Notes: generated by a model not told the origin, from the letters alone. DNA of 64,000 nt from Microbacterium murale (GCF_030815955.1 NZ_JAUSXK010000001.1:248001-312000); one strand, 5' to 3'; counted from the first letter of the stretch, positions 53,616-62,883 are shown. Made by a program: numbers and translations.

Positions 53616-54067
53616 CCGGTACCCCACAGGCGCGATACCTTCTGCGCCGCGGCGGCCTCGAGTGGGATGCTCGCTGCCTTGTCGAGCCCGAAGATGGGCG
53701 GTACCAACGGCAGCGAGACGCGGGCGCTCACCGTGACGATCACAGTCGCGCCGGCCGATGGGCAATCGGCTCCCGCCGGTGTGCAGGACATGGACACATC
53801 GACGCTCGCGGCATCCATTCCGTACTCCTCGATCACACTCGCCAGCACGGCGTCGCTGTTCGACGCCGCGGAGTCGATGTCGTCCGCCTGGCCGATCACC
53901 CTTGCGGTGTGCCGAGCCGCTGCCTCGACACCGAGGAGGCTCTCCTGGATCGCGCCGAGAGTGATGACGAGGTACGCGAGCGGCACGAGCAGGATGACAC
54001 CGACCGTGATGAACTCCAGTGCCGCGGAGCCGTCGTCATTCTTCGCCCAGAGTCTCCACCGGCGCAT
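53612..54067 (-). CDS. TadE-like pseudopilin
   Basis: A 151-residue protein: basic start, then DGSAALEFITVGVILLVPLAYLVITLGAIQ, the TadE signature with Glu in the helix, which resembles a prepilin helix. The soluble part has two cysteines (about 92 and 99) likely to pair outside. Its first 32 bases overlap the end of the previous TadE gene in another frame. Confidence 0.8.
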   Translation of the reverse strand: MRRWRLWAKNDDGSAALEFITVGVILLVPLAYLVITLGAIQESLLGVEAAARHTARVIGQADDIDSAASNSDAVLASVIEEYGMDAASVDVSMSCTPAGADCPSAGATVIVTVSARVSLPLVPPIFGLDKAASIPLEAAAAQKVSRLWGTG

Positions 54068-54437
54068 CCGCGTTCACCTCCATCGCATACGGGATGCCGA
54101 GCAGACCGATGATTGGCAGCGTTGTGCGCACAGTCACGACTGCAGTCACGTGTCCCAGCCGGTCGCTCTCGGAGACGGCGATGTCTTCCGCATAGGTCGC
54201 ACCGACCGCCCGGGTGATCGACTCCCGGGTGCGCTGCGCGCCCTCCTCCAGTGCGGTATCGGCGAGCGCCGCGTAATGCGCGCCTTCGACGGCTGCATCG
54301 TGCACGACGTTGCGCACGTAGACGGCGAAGCCCAGTTGCAGCACGGCGAGGGTCAAGACGGTGAGCAGCGAACCGACGAGCACGAACTCGACCGGGCTCG
54401 ACCCGCGCTCATCCGCCGCTGCCTCCCGCCAGCGCAC
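54036..54437 (-). CDS. TadE-family protein
   Basis: A 133-residue protein with DERGSSPVEFVLVGSLLTVLTLAVLQLGFAVYVRNVVHDAAVEGA, a classic TadE helix and following segment. It probably forms minor subunits of the Flp-type fibre with its neighbour. It begins 1 base after the small pilin-like gene stop and overlaps the next gene by 32 bases. Confidence 0.8.
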   Translation of the reverse strand: MRWREAAADERGSSPVEFVLVGSLLTVLTLAVLQLGFAVYVRNVVHDAAVEGAHYAALADTALEEGAQRTRESITRAVGATYAEDIAVSESDRLGHVTAVVTVRTTLPIIGLLGIPYAMEVNADAPVETLGEE

Positions 54438-54438
54438 G

Positions 54439-54636
54439 TCAGAGCCCGGACACTCGCGAGATGGCCTGCTCGAACAGCCCGGTCAGTGCGGGGCCCGCGA
54501 CCGCCCAGATCAACACGACCAATCCGGCCGTCATCAAGGTCACCAGAACCCATCCAGGTACGTCTCCGGTTTCGTCTTCGGCGAGCGCTCTGGCATCGGC
54601 GGCCATAGCCGCCCACCAGCGTCCGATTGCTCTCAT
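54439..54636 (-). CDS. Small Flp-pilin-like protein
   Basis: A 65-residue protein with an acidic segment (ALAEDETGDVPGW) before one hydrophobic helix (VLVTLMTAGLVVLIWAVAGPAL), as in Flp/DUF4244-type pilins. It lies between tadC and tadE genes where the major pilin is usually encoded. Two adjacent ATG codons exist; 54636 is favoured by AGAGG spacing (7 bases), 54639 adds one residue. The E residue typical after the prepilin cleavage site is not in its usual place. Confidence 0.65.
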   Translation of the reverse strand: MRAIGRWWAAMAADARALAEDETGDVPGWVLVTLMTAGLVVLIWAVAGPALTGLFEQAISRVSGL

Positions 54637-54683
54637 CATCAGTCCTCTCGTAAATGGTCGGTCTTGCGTGACGTGGCTCGGAT

Positions 54684-55622
54684 TCAGCCGAGTCCGAGCC
54701 GCAGGATGAACAGCCCTGGGAATACCGCGAACAGCACGCTCAAGGGCAGGATCAGGAAGACAAGCGGCAGCATCATGTAGATCTCGCGACGACCTGCCTG
54801 CTCGATGAGCACGCGTTTCGCATCCTCGCGCGCGTCGGCGGCCTGCGAGTGCAGTACGCCGGCGAGCGGCGCCCCGTGCTCGAGCGCAGCGATCACCTGG
54901 TCGACCGCGCGCGACAGCCCGGGCAGTCGCAACCGCGCAGCCATCTCCCCGAGCGCATCCGCCAGCGAGGAACCGGTGCCGACAGCGAGGACCACCTGCC
55001 GCAGTTCTTGTGTGAGCTCGCCGGAGCCGATCGATGCGACGCGGCGCAGCGCGTCGAAGAACCCCTCTCCGGCCGACAAGCACAACGCGAGGAACTCCAG
55101 TGTGGTCGGCAGCTCATCGCTCAGCCGACCCATCCGCGCCTTGACACGCGCGGAGAGCAGAATGTCCACGATGATCGCGCCGGCCGCGGCGACCAGTATC
55201 GGCAGCACAGCCGCCGGTGGCGTCATCCGACCGCTCAGCGCGAGGATCACGACCAGGACGCATCCGACGCCGAGTCCCGCCATCGCCCACGCGAGCTGGC
55301 GAGCGCGGAAGGAGGCAGGCGCCTCGTCGATTCCGGCCTGCGCGAGCCGCTGCGCCAGCGCGTCGCTGCCGCCCAGCCCTCGCACGAACATGTTCTTCAA
55401 CCGCTCCCACCCGTTCCCTGGCAGGAGAGGAAGCACGCCCGCTCGCGGAAGGATGCCGGACGGCAGCGCCGCATCGTCGACGACGTCCCTCACATAAGGC
55501 GCGATGCGCGTGGTCAGCGAGGCGGCACGCCAGCGCGGCGCCGCAGCGAAGATGCACAGAATGCCGGCCGCCAGGAGCCCGCCGAGCAGGATCGCCATCG
55601 CCGCATCTGTGACCCCGCTCAT
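54684..55622 (-). CDS. Flp pilus platform protein TadC
   Basis: A 312-residue type II secretion F-domain membrane protein. LSDELPTTLEFLALCLSAGEGFFDALRRVAS begins the T2SSF cytoplasmic domain, and helices flank it (about 10-27, 108-150, 265-305). It overlaps tadB as ATGA. Platform component around the TadA ATPase. Confidence 0.88.
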   Translation of the reverse strand: MSGVTDAAMAILLGGLLAAGILCIFAAAPRWRAASLTTRIAPYVRDVVDDAALPSGILPRAGVLPLLPGNGWERLKNMFVRGLGGSDALAQRLAQAGIDEAPASFRARQLAWAMAGLGVGCVLVVILALSGRMTPPAAVLPILVAAAGAIIVDILLSARVKARMGRLSDELPTTLEFLALCLSAGEGFFDALRRVASIGSGELTQELRQVVLAVGTGSSLADALGEMAARLRLPGLSRAVDQVIAALEHGAPLAGVLHSQAADAREDAKRVLIEQAGRREIYMMLPLVFLILPLSVLFAVFPGLFILRLGLG

Positions 55623-56479
55623 GCGAACCACCGTCTGGGTTCCGGGAGCCGACCGATCCGCACCATGATGCGGAACGCCACGACGGAGACAGCCGCACCA
55701 CCGCAGATCACGAGCACGCCCTCTGGACTCGTATACGCCTGCGCGCCCTCCGGACGCAGCGCCAGCAATCCGAGAATGACCCATGGCGCGACGACTCCCA
55801 GCACCGCCGCTCCGCGGATCCACGACTGCCGCGCCTCGACTTCTCCGCGCAGCGCGGCATCCGCACGCACCGATGACGACAACGCCCGCAGCACTCCGGT
55901 GAGTTCGGTTCCGCCCACCTGGCGCGCCATCTTGAGGGTCTCGACGATCCGGTCGGCGATGGGGTCGGCGAGTGAGGTCTTCAGCCGCTCGATGCTGCTC
56001 TCGAAACGGCCCGTGGAGTGCAGGTCTCTGGCGAACACGGCGAACGCCGGACGCACCATCGCGGGTGCCGACTCTGCGAGCGATGCCACCGCATCCGGCA
56101 GCGACAGGCCTACACGGATCGAAGCGATCAGGAGGTCGCAGACGTCAGGCCACAGCTGCCTTCGCGCCTTGAGCAGTCGCAGACGACGCGACCGCAAGAA
56201 CGCGACCGGGGCGGACGCTCCTCCGATCGCGGCGAGAACCGCCAGCGCCGGGATGCCGGTGATCAGCCACACGGCGGCAGCCGCAGCCAGCGCGACGGCG
56301 ATGATCACCACCACGACGGTGCGTTGCGGAACCGATGCGTAGCCGGCCTCGTCGATCAATCGAACGAGCCACCCGCGTCCGGCAGCAGGACGTTCGTCCT
56401 TCTCTCGGTGCGGCCACAGCCACGGCGACGCACACAGAAGCAGCCCCGCAGCGAGAACCGCACCGACGAGCAACGTCAT
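55619..56479 (-). CDS. Flp pilus platform protein TadB
   Basis: A 286-residue membrane protein with helices near 2-17, 52-90, 218-240 and 248-270 and a T2SSF domain in between (LWPDVCDLLIASIRVGLSLPDAVASLAE). It pairs with TadC. ATGA overlap with tadA indicates translational coupling. Confidence 0.88.
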   Translation of the reverse strand: MTLLVGAVLAAGLLLCASPWLWPHREKDERPAAGRGWLVRLIDEAGYASVPQRTVVVVIIAVALAAAAAVWLITGIPALAVLAAIGGASAPVAFLRSRRLRLLKARRQLWPDVCDLLIASIRVGLSLPDAVASLAESAPAMVRPAFAVFARDLHSTGRFESSIERLKTSLADPIADRIVETLKMARQVGGTELTGVLRALSSSVRADAALRGEVEARQSWIRGAAVLGVVAPWVILGLLALRPEGAQAYTSPEGVLVICGGAAVSVVAFRIMVRIGRLPEPRRWFA

Positions 56480-57618
56480 ACCGCCGGCTCCGCCCGAAAG
56501 AGCGATCGCGTGATGATCCGCCCCTCCACGACTTCGCCGGTCGGAGCGATCACCTCCGTGACACGACGACCGCCCGCGGCATCACGCGCGCAGTGCACGA
56601 CCATCGACACCGACGCCGCAAGAGCGGGGGCGATGAACGCGCGATCGATGTTCCGCCCGGCCAGCAGCGGCAGGATCGTGAGCTTCTCAAGAGCCTCCAC
56701 CGCCGAGTTCGCGTGCACTGTTCCCGCGCCCGGCACGCCGGTGTTCAAAGCGAGCACCAAGTCGAGGGCTTCCGCGTCGCGGACTTCACCGACGACGAGG
56801 CGATCCGGCCGCATGCGCAGGGCTTCTTTCACGAGGCGTCGCAGCGTGATCTCTCCGCTGCCCTCCAGACTCGCCTGGCGCCCCTGCAACGCGACGAGAT
56901 CGGGCCCGTCCACGGCCAGTTCGAAGGTCTCCTCCACGGTGATGATGCGTTGCGTGCCCGCGCACGAGGCCAGCAGAGCACCGAGAAGCGTGGTCTTGCC
57001 GGCATGGGTCGCGCCGGACACGATCACACTGAGCCCGTCTCGCATCGCACGGCTCAGCATCTCCGCGACGTGAGCCGGCAGCGTTCCCAGTTCGACCAGC
57101 GCCTCCAGAGTGCGGTATCGAGGCAGGAACTTGCGGATGTTGACGGCCCACGAGCCTCGAACGACATCGGCGATGGCGACATGCAGTCGCGAACCATCGG
57201 GCAGGGACGCATCGACGAACGGCTGGCTGATGTCGACGCGGCGGCCGGTGGCCTGCAGCATCCGTTCCACGAGGTCGCGCACCATCGCGTCGGTCAATCG
57301 CAGTGGGAGTCGTTCCGATACGCCTTCACGGGCGACGTAGACGCGGTCGGGCCCGTTCAACCAGATCTCCTCGATCTCGGGATCATCGAGGAGCGGTTGA
57401 AGGGGCCCGAAACCGCTGACCGATGCGAGAACATCCCGCACGCAGGCCGTCTCATCATCGATCGTCGCTTCCCCTCGCGACAAAGCCAGGTCGTTGTGCC
57501 GTCGCACCTCGGCCTGCGCGACCCGCCTGGCCTCCTCCGGCGCCAGAGAAGGATCAGTCCGCTCCGCGCGCAGACGCCGGCGCACACGCTCGGCGACGAC
57601 GAGGGAGGTCTGGCTCAC
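56476..57618 (-). CDS. Flp pilus assembly ATPase TadA (CpaF)
   Basis: A 380-residue secretion ATPase. Walker A is GATHAGKT at 202-209, the Asp box is around ITVEETFEL, Walker B near RMRPDRLVVGEVRDAEALDL, and the His box in GTVHANSAVEAL. It powers fibre assembly. The GTG start at 57618 is preceded by GAGG. No tadZ/CpaE, prepilin peptidase (cpaA) or secretin gene is in the window, so they must be elsewhere or replaced. Confidence 0.93.
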   Translation of the reverse strand: MSQTSLVVAERVRRRLRAERTDPSLAPEEARRVAQAEVRRHNDLALSRGEATIDDETACVRDVLASVSGFGPLQPLLDDPEIEEIWLNGPDRVYVAREGVSERLPLRLTDAMVRDLVERMLQATGRRVDISQPFVDASLPDGSRLHVAIADVVRGSWAVNIRKFLPRYRTLEALVELGTLPAHVAEMLSRAMRDGLSVIVSGATHAGKTTLLGALLASCAGTQRIITVEETFELAVDGPDLVALQGRQASLEGSGEITLRRLVKEALRMRPDRLVVGEVRDAEALDLVLALNTGVPGAGTVHANSAVEALEKLTILPLLAGRNIDRAFIAPALAASVSMVVHCARDAAGGRRVTEVIAPTGEVVEGRIITRSLFRAEPAV

Positions 57619-57743
57619 ACGGGCATCCTCGCAAGAATCAGAAGCCGGCCGCAGAAGTTATCCACAGGAGACGTCGGACGCGCGCGAAGAACCCTCGGCA
57701 TTCTCTCCGGATATCCCCCAGGCGTCACAGCGCGGGCACTGGC

Positions 57744-57749
57744 TAGACT
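57744..57749 (+). promoter_or_regulatory. -10 element of tRNA-Leu
   Basis: TAGACT, 9 bases before the mature 5' end of the tRNA. No clear -35. Confidence 0.5.
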
Positions 57750-57758
57750 TGACGTCGC

Positions 57759-57840
57759 GCGGGAGTGGTGGAATTGGCAGACACGCAGGATTTAGGTTCC
57801 TGTGCCCTAGGGCGTGTGGGTTCAAGTCCCACCTTCCGCA
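57759..57840 (+). tRNA. tRNA-Leu(UAG)
   Basis: An 82-base tRNA with GCGGGAG acceptor pairing to CTTCCGC, discriminator A, and no encoded CCA. The anticodon stem CAGGA/TCCTG encloses TTTAGGT, anticodon TAG. A long variable arm (TGCCCTAGGGCGT) marks it as class II leucine, and GTTCAAGTC is the T-loop. Reads CUA codons, which are rare in such GC-rich genes. Confidence 0.96.
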
Positions 57841-57885
57841 CAGCAGTACCGACTGACCGCCGCACGACCTGCTCGACGGGACACC

Positions 57886-58644
57886 ATGCACAACATCTCG
57901 CTCATCCCCTGGCTCGATCCTGCTCTCATCATCGGAGCGGCCGGCCCCTGGGCACTGCTCGTGGTGTGCTTCATCGTGTTCGCCGAGACAGGGCTCCTCG
58001 TCGGGTTCCTGCTTCCCGGTGACACGCTGCTGGTCATCGCCGGCCTGCTGACGCACACCAGCAACGTCTTCGGCGTCAACATCTGGGTGGTCGCGCTGCT
58101 CATCGCACTCGCCGCATTCGTCGGCGGCGAGGTCGGGTATCTCATCGGACACAAGGGCGGTCCTGCGGTCTTCGAACGCAAGGAGTCCGGACTTTTCAGC
58201 CGGAAGAACGTCGAACGCACGAACGCGTTCTTCGAGCGCTACGGCGGCTTGACCGTCATCCTCGCCCGCTTCGTGCCCATCGTCCGCACGTTCACTCCGG
58301 TGGCCGCCGGTGTCGGGCACATGCCGTGGAAGAAGTACAGCCTGTACAACCTCATCGGGGCACTCCTATGGGGCTTCGGTCTGACCATGCTCGGTTACGT
58401 GATCGCATACATCCCGTGGATCCGCGACCTGGTCACCGAGTACATCGACGTCATCCTGTTGATCGCCGTCGGCGGCACCGCTGTGGTCACGCTCTGGCAT
58501 TACTTCTCGGAGCGCTACAAGGTGAAGAAGGAGCTCGCTGCGGGCGGCGACCCCGAGGTCGATGCCGCCGAGGCCGAAAGCCTCACCCTCGATCCGCACG
58601 TGTTCGACCGGGCGCCCGATGTGGACGGCGACGGAAAGCACTGA
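57886..58644 (+). CDS. DedA family membrane protein
   Basis: A 252-residue inner-membrane protein of the DedA/SNARE-associated superfamily, now linked to flipping of undecaprenyl phosphate and phospholipids. Motifs: FAETGLLVGFLLPGDTLL with the conserved E and D, GEVGYLIGHKGG, and RFVPIVRTFTPVAAGVGHM with the essential arginine. A charged tail after residue 215 is cytoplasmic. The ATG lies 45 bases after the tRNA, whose transcript may continue into it. Confidence 0.93.
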   Translation: MHNISLIPWLDPALIIGAAGPWALLVVCFIVFAETGLLVGFLLPGDTLLVIAGLLTHTSNVFGVNIWVVALLIALAAFVGGEVGYLIGHKGGPAVFERKESGLFSRKNVERTNAFFERYGGLTVILARFVPIVRTFTPVAAGVGHMPWKKYSLYNLIGALLWGFGLTMLGYVIAYIPWIRDLVTEYIDVILLIAVGGTAVVTLWHYFSERYKVKKELAAGGDPEVDAAEAESLTLDPHVFDRAPDVDGDGKH

Positions 58645-58668
58645 CCTGCATCGAGGTCGCGTACCGGC

Positions 58669-59475
58669 TCAGCCGGCGTCCTTCTTCTTCGCCCGTGAGC
58701 GCTCGACGCTGGCCTTGAGCGCCTCCATGAGGTCGATGACCTCGCCACCCTTCTCCTCCTCAGCCTCGTCGGCGAAGGTCTCCTTGACGTCGAACGTCTC
58801 GCCCGCCTCGATCTTCGCGTCGATGAGAGTGCGAAGCTCCTTCTGATACTCGTCGACGAACGACTCGGGATCGAAGTCGCTGGAGTAGCTCTTCACGAGG
58901 CTCGCTGAGAGCTCGAGTTCCTTCTTCGAGATCTTGACGTCCTCGTCCAGCGCCGGGAACTCCGCCGCACGCACCTCGTCGGCCCAGAGCAACGTCTGCA
59001 GCACGAGCACGTCGTCGCGCACCCGCAGCGCGGCCAGCCGCGTCTTCTGGCGAAGAGTGAAGCGCACGATGGCTGTTCGATCGGTCTGCTCGAGAGTCCG
59101 GCGCAGCAGCACGTACGCCTTCGGCGACTTCGAATCAGGCTCGAGGTAGTACGCCTTGTCGAGCGTGAGCAGGTCGACCTGCTCACTCGGCACGAACTCG
59201 ACGACATCGATCTCGCGACTGCGCTCCGCGGGCAGCGCATCGAGATCTTCCTTCGTGAGGACGACCATCTGACCGTCGTCCTCGTAGGCCCTGTCGATGT
59301 TCTGGTACGCGACGACCTCGCCGCACACCTCGCACGTGCGCTTGTAGCGGATGCGCCCGCCGTCCTCGTCATGCACCTGATGCAGCGAGACGTCGTGATC
59401 CTCGGTGGCGGAGTACACCTTCACCGGTACGTTCACGAGCCCGAACGTCAGGGCGCCCTTCCAGATCGACCTCAT
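58669..59475 (-). CDS. ku: DNA end-binding protein Ku
   Basis: A 268-residue homodimeric Ku for non-homologous end joining. MRSIWKGALTFGLVNVPVKVY, HDEDGGRIRYKRTCEVCGEVV and the LDKAYYLEPD block are conserved in bacterial Ku. The Lys/Ala-rich C-terminus (SVERSRAKKKDAG) fits the DNA-binding tail. It diverges from ligD. A -10-like TGTACT is 6 bases before ATG 59475, suggesting leaderless mRNA. Confidence 0.97.
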   Translation of the reverse strand: MRSIWKGALTFGLVNVPVKVYSATEDHDVSLHQVHDEDGGRIRYKRTCEVCGEVVAYQNIDRAYEDDGQMVVLTKEDLDALPAERSREIDVVEFVPSEQVDLLTLDKAYYLEPDSKSPKAYVLLRRTLEQTDRTAIVRFTLRQKTRLAALRVRDDVLVLQTLLWADEVRAAEFPALDEDVKISKKELELSASLVKSYSSDFDPESFVDEYQKELRTLIDAKIEAGETFDVKETFADEAEEEKGGEVIDLMEALKASVERSRAKKKDAG

Positions 59476-59481
59476 GTGACC

Positions 59482-59487
59482 AGTACA
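59482..59487 (-). promoter_or_regulatory. -10 element of ku
   Basis: TGTACT then GGTCAC then ATG 59475; 6-base gap, no ribosome site. Confidence 0.45.
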
Positions 59488-59523
59488 CACCGCGTAAGGG
59501 GCCTGAGGCCAGAGGCTTGCGGT

Positions 59524-59529
59524 TACTCT
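59524..59529 (+). promoter_or_regulatory. -10 element of ligD
   Basis: TACTCT then TTCGTC then ATG 59536; same spacing as ku on the other strand, only 60 bases between the two starts. Confidence 0.5.
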
Positions 59530-59535
59530 TTCGTC

Positions 59536-61956
59536 ATGGCCACAGGCGCGCAGGTCGTCGATGTCGGCGGACGCCGCGTGCGTCTGACCAATCTCGACAA
59601 GGTGCTGTACCCCGAGACAGGCACGACGAAAGGCGAAGTGATCGCCTATTACACGGCGGTGGCTCCGCTGATGCTGCCCCTGCTGGCGGGGCGTCCTGTC
59701 ACGCGGAAGCGCTGGGTCGAAGGCGTGGGGACCGCTGAGGCCCCCGCCGATGCGTTCTTCGCGAAGCAGCTCGAGCCCGGCGCGCCCGCCTGGGTGCACA
59801 GGATGCCGATCGAGCATTCCGCCGGCGCCAAGGACTACCCGATCGCAGATGACCTGCCGACCCTGGTCTGGCTGGCACAGGTCGCCAGCATCGAGTTGCA
59901 CGTCCCGCAGTGGAGGTTCGGCCCGGCGGGTGAACGACGCAACCCCGACAGGCTCGTGCTGGACCTCGACCCCGGCCCAGGTGCCGATCTCGCTCAGTGC
60001 GCACAGATCGCGCGACTCGCACGCGAGATCCTCCGCGACATCGGTCTGGATCCCCAGCCCGTGACAAGCGGCAGCAAGGGCATCCATCTGTACAGCAGCC
60101 TCGACGGCACGCATTCGAGCGATCAGGCGTCGGCGATCGCCCGCGAACTGGCCCGTGCCATCGAGGCCGACCATCCGGACATCGCGACGAGCACCATGGC
60201 GAAGGCCTCGCGCGGTGGAAAGGTGTTCATCGATTGGAGTCAGAACAACGGCAAGAAGACCACGATCGCACCGTATTCGCTGCGCGGGCGAGCTCATCCC
60301 ACCGTGGCGGCCCCTCGCACCTGGGACGAACTCGACGATCCCGAACTGCGCCAGTTGCGCTTCGACGACGTCATGGACCGTGTCGAAGCAGGTATCAACC
60401 CGCTCGCCTCCCTTGCGTCCGCCGCGAGCGCAGGGCTGCTCGAGTCCTATGTCGGCAAGCGCGACGCGAAGAAGACTCCGGAGCCCATGCCGCAGACGGT
60501 CCTGCCACCGGACGCCGATGGGCTCACGCGGTTCGTCATCCAGGAGCATCACGCCAGGAGAACGCACTTCGATCTGCGCATCGAACGCGACGGAGTGCTG
60601 ATCAGCTGGGCGGTGCCGAAAGGAGTTCCGGACACGTCCGACAGCAACCATCTCGCCGTCATGACCGAACCGCATCCGCTGGAGTACCTCTCCTTCCACG
60701 GCGAGATCCCGAAGGGCGAGTACGGGGCGGGCACGATGACGGTCTGGGACACGGGCACCGTCGAACTCGAGAAATGGCGCGACGATGAGGTGATCGGCAC
60801 GTTCTCCGGAACGGGACCACTCGGCCGCGTGAGGCTCGCGCTGATCCGCACCACCGGCTCGGGCGAGAAGTCGTCCTGGCTGCTGCACCGGATGAAGGAT
60901 TCGAAGGATGCTGCGCACCGCGCCGGGGCGTCGAAGCACCGCCCCATCGCATCCCTCGACAAGACCCCCGCTGACAAGGCTCTTCCCGGATCTCCCCCAC
61001 GACCGATGCTCGCGGAGTCCGGGACGGCGGGTCTCGTCCGGTCGCTGCGCGACCCCTGGATCGAGATCAAATGGGATGGCATCCGCGCCCTCGGCACCTG
61101 GGCGGATGGTCGGATGAAGCTGCACGCGCGCAGTGGCACAGACGTCACGGCACGATACCCGGAGCTCACTGCAGACGGTGCTCCGCATCTCGGGGTCGGC
61201 GATGCTGTCATCGATGGTGAGATCGTCGCGCTGGATGCCTCCGGGCGCCCGAGCTTCAGCAGACTGCAGAACCGGATGCACCTGACGAAGGCTCGTGAGA
61301 TCGAGCGAGAAGTGGTGCGCACGCCGATCGTCTACTACGTCTTCGACCTGCTGCGACTCGATGGTCACGACGTCACCGGGCTGCCGCTTCGAGATCGGCG
61401 CGCGCTGCTGGAGACGCTTGTCGATGGTGTGGATGCTCCGGTCGTCGTGCCGCCCGTCTTCGATGACCTGGACGCCGCTCTCGACACCAGTCGCGCCTTC
61501 GCCCTCGAGGGCGTGGTCGCGAAGGAATCCGGCTCCGCCTATCGCCCAGGCATCCGCTCCGGCTCCTGGCTGAAGCTCAAGCACACGCGCACGCAGGAGG
61601 TCGTGATCGCCGGCATCCGTCCAGGAAAAGGCGACCGTACGGGGAAGATCGGGTCGTTGCTGCTCGGGATTCCGGACGCCGGGACCGATTCGTTGCGCTA
61701 CGTGGGGCGCGTGGGCACCGGCTTCTCGGAGCGGATCCTGCACGATCTCTCAACCCGACTCGAGCCGTTGCGCACCAAGAGCGCTGGGCTCAAAGGCGTC
61801 CCCGCAGCCGATGCGCGGGACGCCCTCTGGGTGCAACCGACACTCGTCGGTGAGGTGGAGTTCGCCAACTGGACACCGGACGGCATCCTCCGCCACGCAC
61901 GCTGGCGCGGGCTGCGCGCAGACAAGACCGTCGACGAGATCGTCGTGGAGCCCTGA
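59536..61956 (+). CDS. ligD: ATP-dependent DNA ligase D (POL-PE-LIG)
   Basis: An 806-residue three-domain repair enzyme. POL/primase comes first (about 12-280, metal Asp in VLDLDPGPG; GSKGIHLY and TIAPYSLRG), then the 3'-phosphoesterase at about 330-470 with H338-H339-ARR-THFDLR, then the ATP-dependent ligase with adenylated lysine K512 in EIKWDGIR and EGVVAKESGSAYRPG. This order is the mycobacterial one. It joins Ku-held ends. The start is supported by the -10 element. It ends 9 bases from the convergent CDF gene. Confidence 0.97.
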   Translation: MATGAQVVDVGGRRVRLTNLDKVLYPETGTTKGEVIAYYTAVAPLMLPLLAGRPVTRKRWVEGVGTAEAPADAFFAKQLEPGAPAWVHRMPIEHSAGAKDYPIADDLPTLVWLAQVASIELHVPQWRFGPAGERRNPDRLVLDLDPGPGADLAQCAQIARLAREILRDIGLDPQPVTSGSKGIHLYSSLDGTHSSDQASAIARELARAIEADHPDIATSTMAKASRGGKVFIDWSQNNGKKTTIAPYSLRGRAHPTVAAPRTWDELDDPELRQLRFDDVMDRVEAGINPLASLASAASAGLLESYVGKRDAKKTPEPMPQTVLPPDADGLTRFVIQEHHARRTHFDLRIERDGVLISWAVPKGVPDTSDSNHLAVMTEPHPLEYLSFHGEIPKGEYGAGTMTVWDTGTVELEKWRDDEVIGTFSGTGPLGRVRLALIRTTGSGEKSSWLLHRMKDSKDAAHRAGASKHRPIASLDKTPADKALPGSPPRPMLAESGTAGLVRSLRDPWIEIKWDGIRALGTWADGRMKLHARSGTDVTARYPELTADGAPHLGVGDAVIDGEIVALDASGRPSFSRLQNRMHLTKAREIEREVVRTPIVYYVFDLLRLDGHDVTGLPLRDRRALLETLVDGVDAPVVVPPVFDDLDAALDTSRAFALEGVVAKESGSAYRPGIRSGSWLKLKHTRTQEVVIAGIRPGKGDRTGKIGSLLLGIPDAGTDSLRYVGRVGTGFSERILHDLSTRLEPLRTKSAGLKGVPAADARDALWVQPTLVGEVEFANWTPDGILRHARWRGLRADKTVDEIVVEP

Positions 61957-61965
61957 TCCACCTCG

Positions 61966-62883
61966 TCAGGCGTGGGCTTCTTCGCACTCCCCCGCGGCGG
62001 CGGATTCGATCTGGAAGGTGGAATGGGCGACATCGAAGTGATCCGTGAGGCAGGCCTGCAGCTCTTCGAGGAGCTCGGCTGATCGGCCGGTCGCGAGCAG
62101 CGCCGGGTCGACCTTGACGTGCGCGGTGAACACCGGGGCCCCTCGGGTGAGCTGCCAGACATGCACGTCGTGAACGCTGGTGACGCCGTTGAATGCGAGC
62201 AGATGGTCGCGGATCTCGCTGACGTGCGTGTTCTTCGGTGCCGACTCGGCAAGCACGGAGAACACCTCCCGCAGCAGCGTGATCGCCCGTGGAATGATCA
62301 TGACGGCGATCAGCAGCGAGGCGATCGCATCCGCCGGCATCCACCCGGTCGTGACGATGATGATGGCGGCGATGATCACGGCCGCGGAGCCGATCATGTC
62401 ACCGAGCACCTCGAGGTAGGCCCCTCGCACGTTGATGCTGGTCTTCTGCGCCGAGCTCAGCAGCCACATCGCCACAGCGTTGGCGATCAGACCGATCACC
62501 GCCACGACGAGCATGAGGGGGCCGGCAACCTCGGTCTCAGCGGGCTCCAGCAGACGCCTGATGCCCTCGACCCCGACCAGCACCGACAGCACGATGAGGA
62601 TGACGGCGTTGATCAGTGCGCCGAAGACCTCGGCCCGCTGATATCCGAAAGTACGTCGGTCATCTGCCGGGCGTGCGGCGACAGCGCTCGCGATCAGCGC
62701 GACCACCAGCGCCGAGGCATCCGTGAACATGTGGGCGGCATCCGCCAAGAGCGCCAGCGAGCCGGTGAGCAGCGCACCCACCACCTGCACGATCATCACC
62801 GTCGCGGTCAGGCACAGCGAGATGGTCAGCAGTCTACGGTTGCTGGAATCGCGGATTCCTCCGGCTGGGGCATGATCGTGCAT
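61966..62883 (-). CDS. Cation diffusion facilitator (CDF) metal exporter
   Basis: A 305-residue inner-membrane transporter with six helices and a cytoplasmic C-terminal domain (about 212-290, NGVTSVHDVHVWQLTRGAPVFTAHV). HMFTD at helix II and the YLEVLGDMIGS segment at helix V supply the zinc site residues (H/D ... E/D). Best matches ZitB/CzcD-type Zn2+/Co2+ exporters. The C-terminus GECEEAHA could bind metal. A 15-base perfect inverted repeat about 60 bases upstream is a candidate metal-regulator site. Confidence 0.92.
   Translation of the reverse strand: MHDHAPAGGIRDSSNRRLLTISLCLTATVMIVQVVGALLTGSLALLADAAHMFTDASALVVALIASAVAARPADDRRTFGYQRAEVFGALINAVILIVLSVLVGVEGIRRLLEPAETEVAGPLMLVVAVIGLIANAVAMWLLSSAQKTSINVRGAYLEVLGDMIGSAAVIIAAIIIVTTGWMPADAIASLLIAVMIIPRAITLLREVFSVLAESAPKNTHVSEIRDHLLAFNGVTSVHDVHVWQLTRGAPVFTAHVKVDPALLATGRSAELLEELQACLTDHFDVAHSTFQIESAAAGECEEAHA

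Noticed and set aside
57841..57885. Second tRNA or small ORF between tRNA-Leu and dedA
   Set aside because: No cloverleaf and no ribosome site; treated as leader.
58669..61743. A 1024-codon minus-strand frame running through ligD into ku
   Set aside because: Only the last 268 codons (Ku) are real; the upstream part is antisense to ligD and has no family resemblance.
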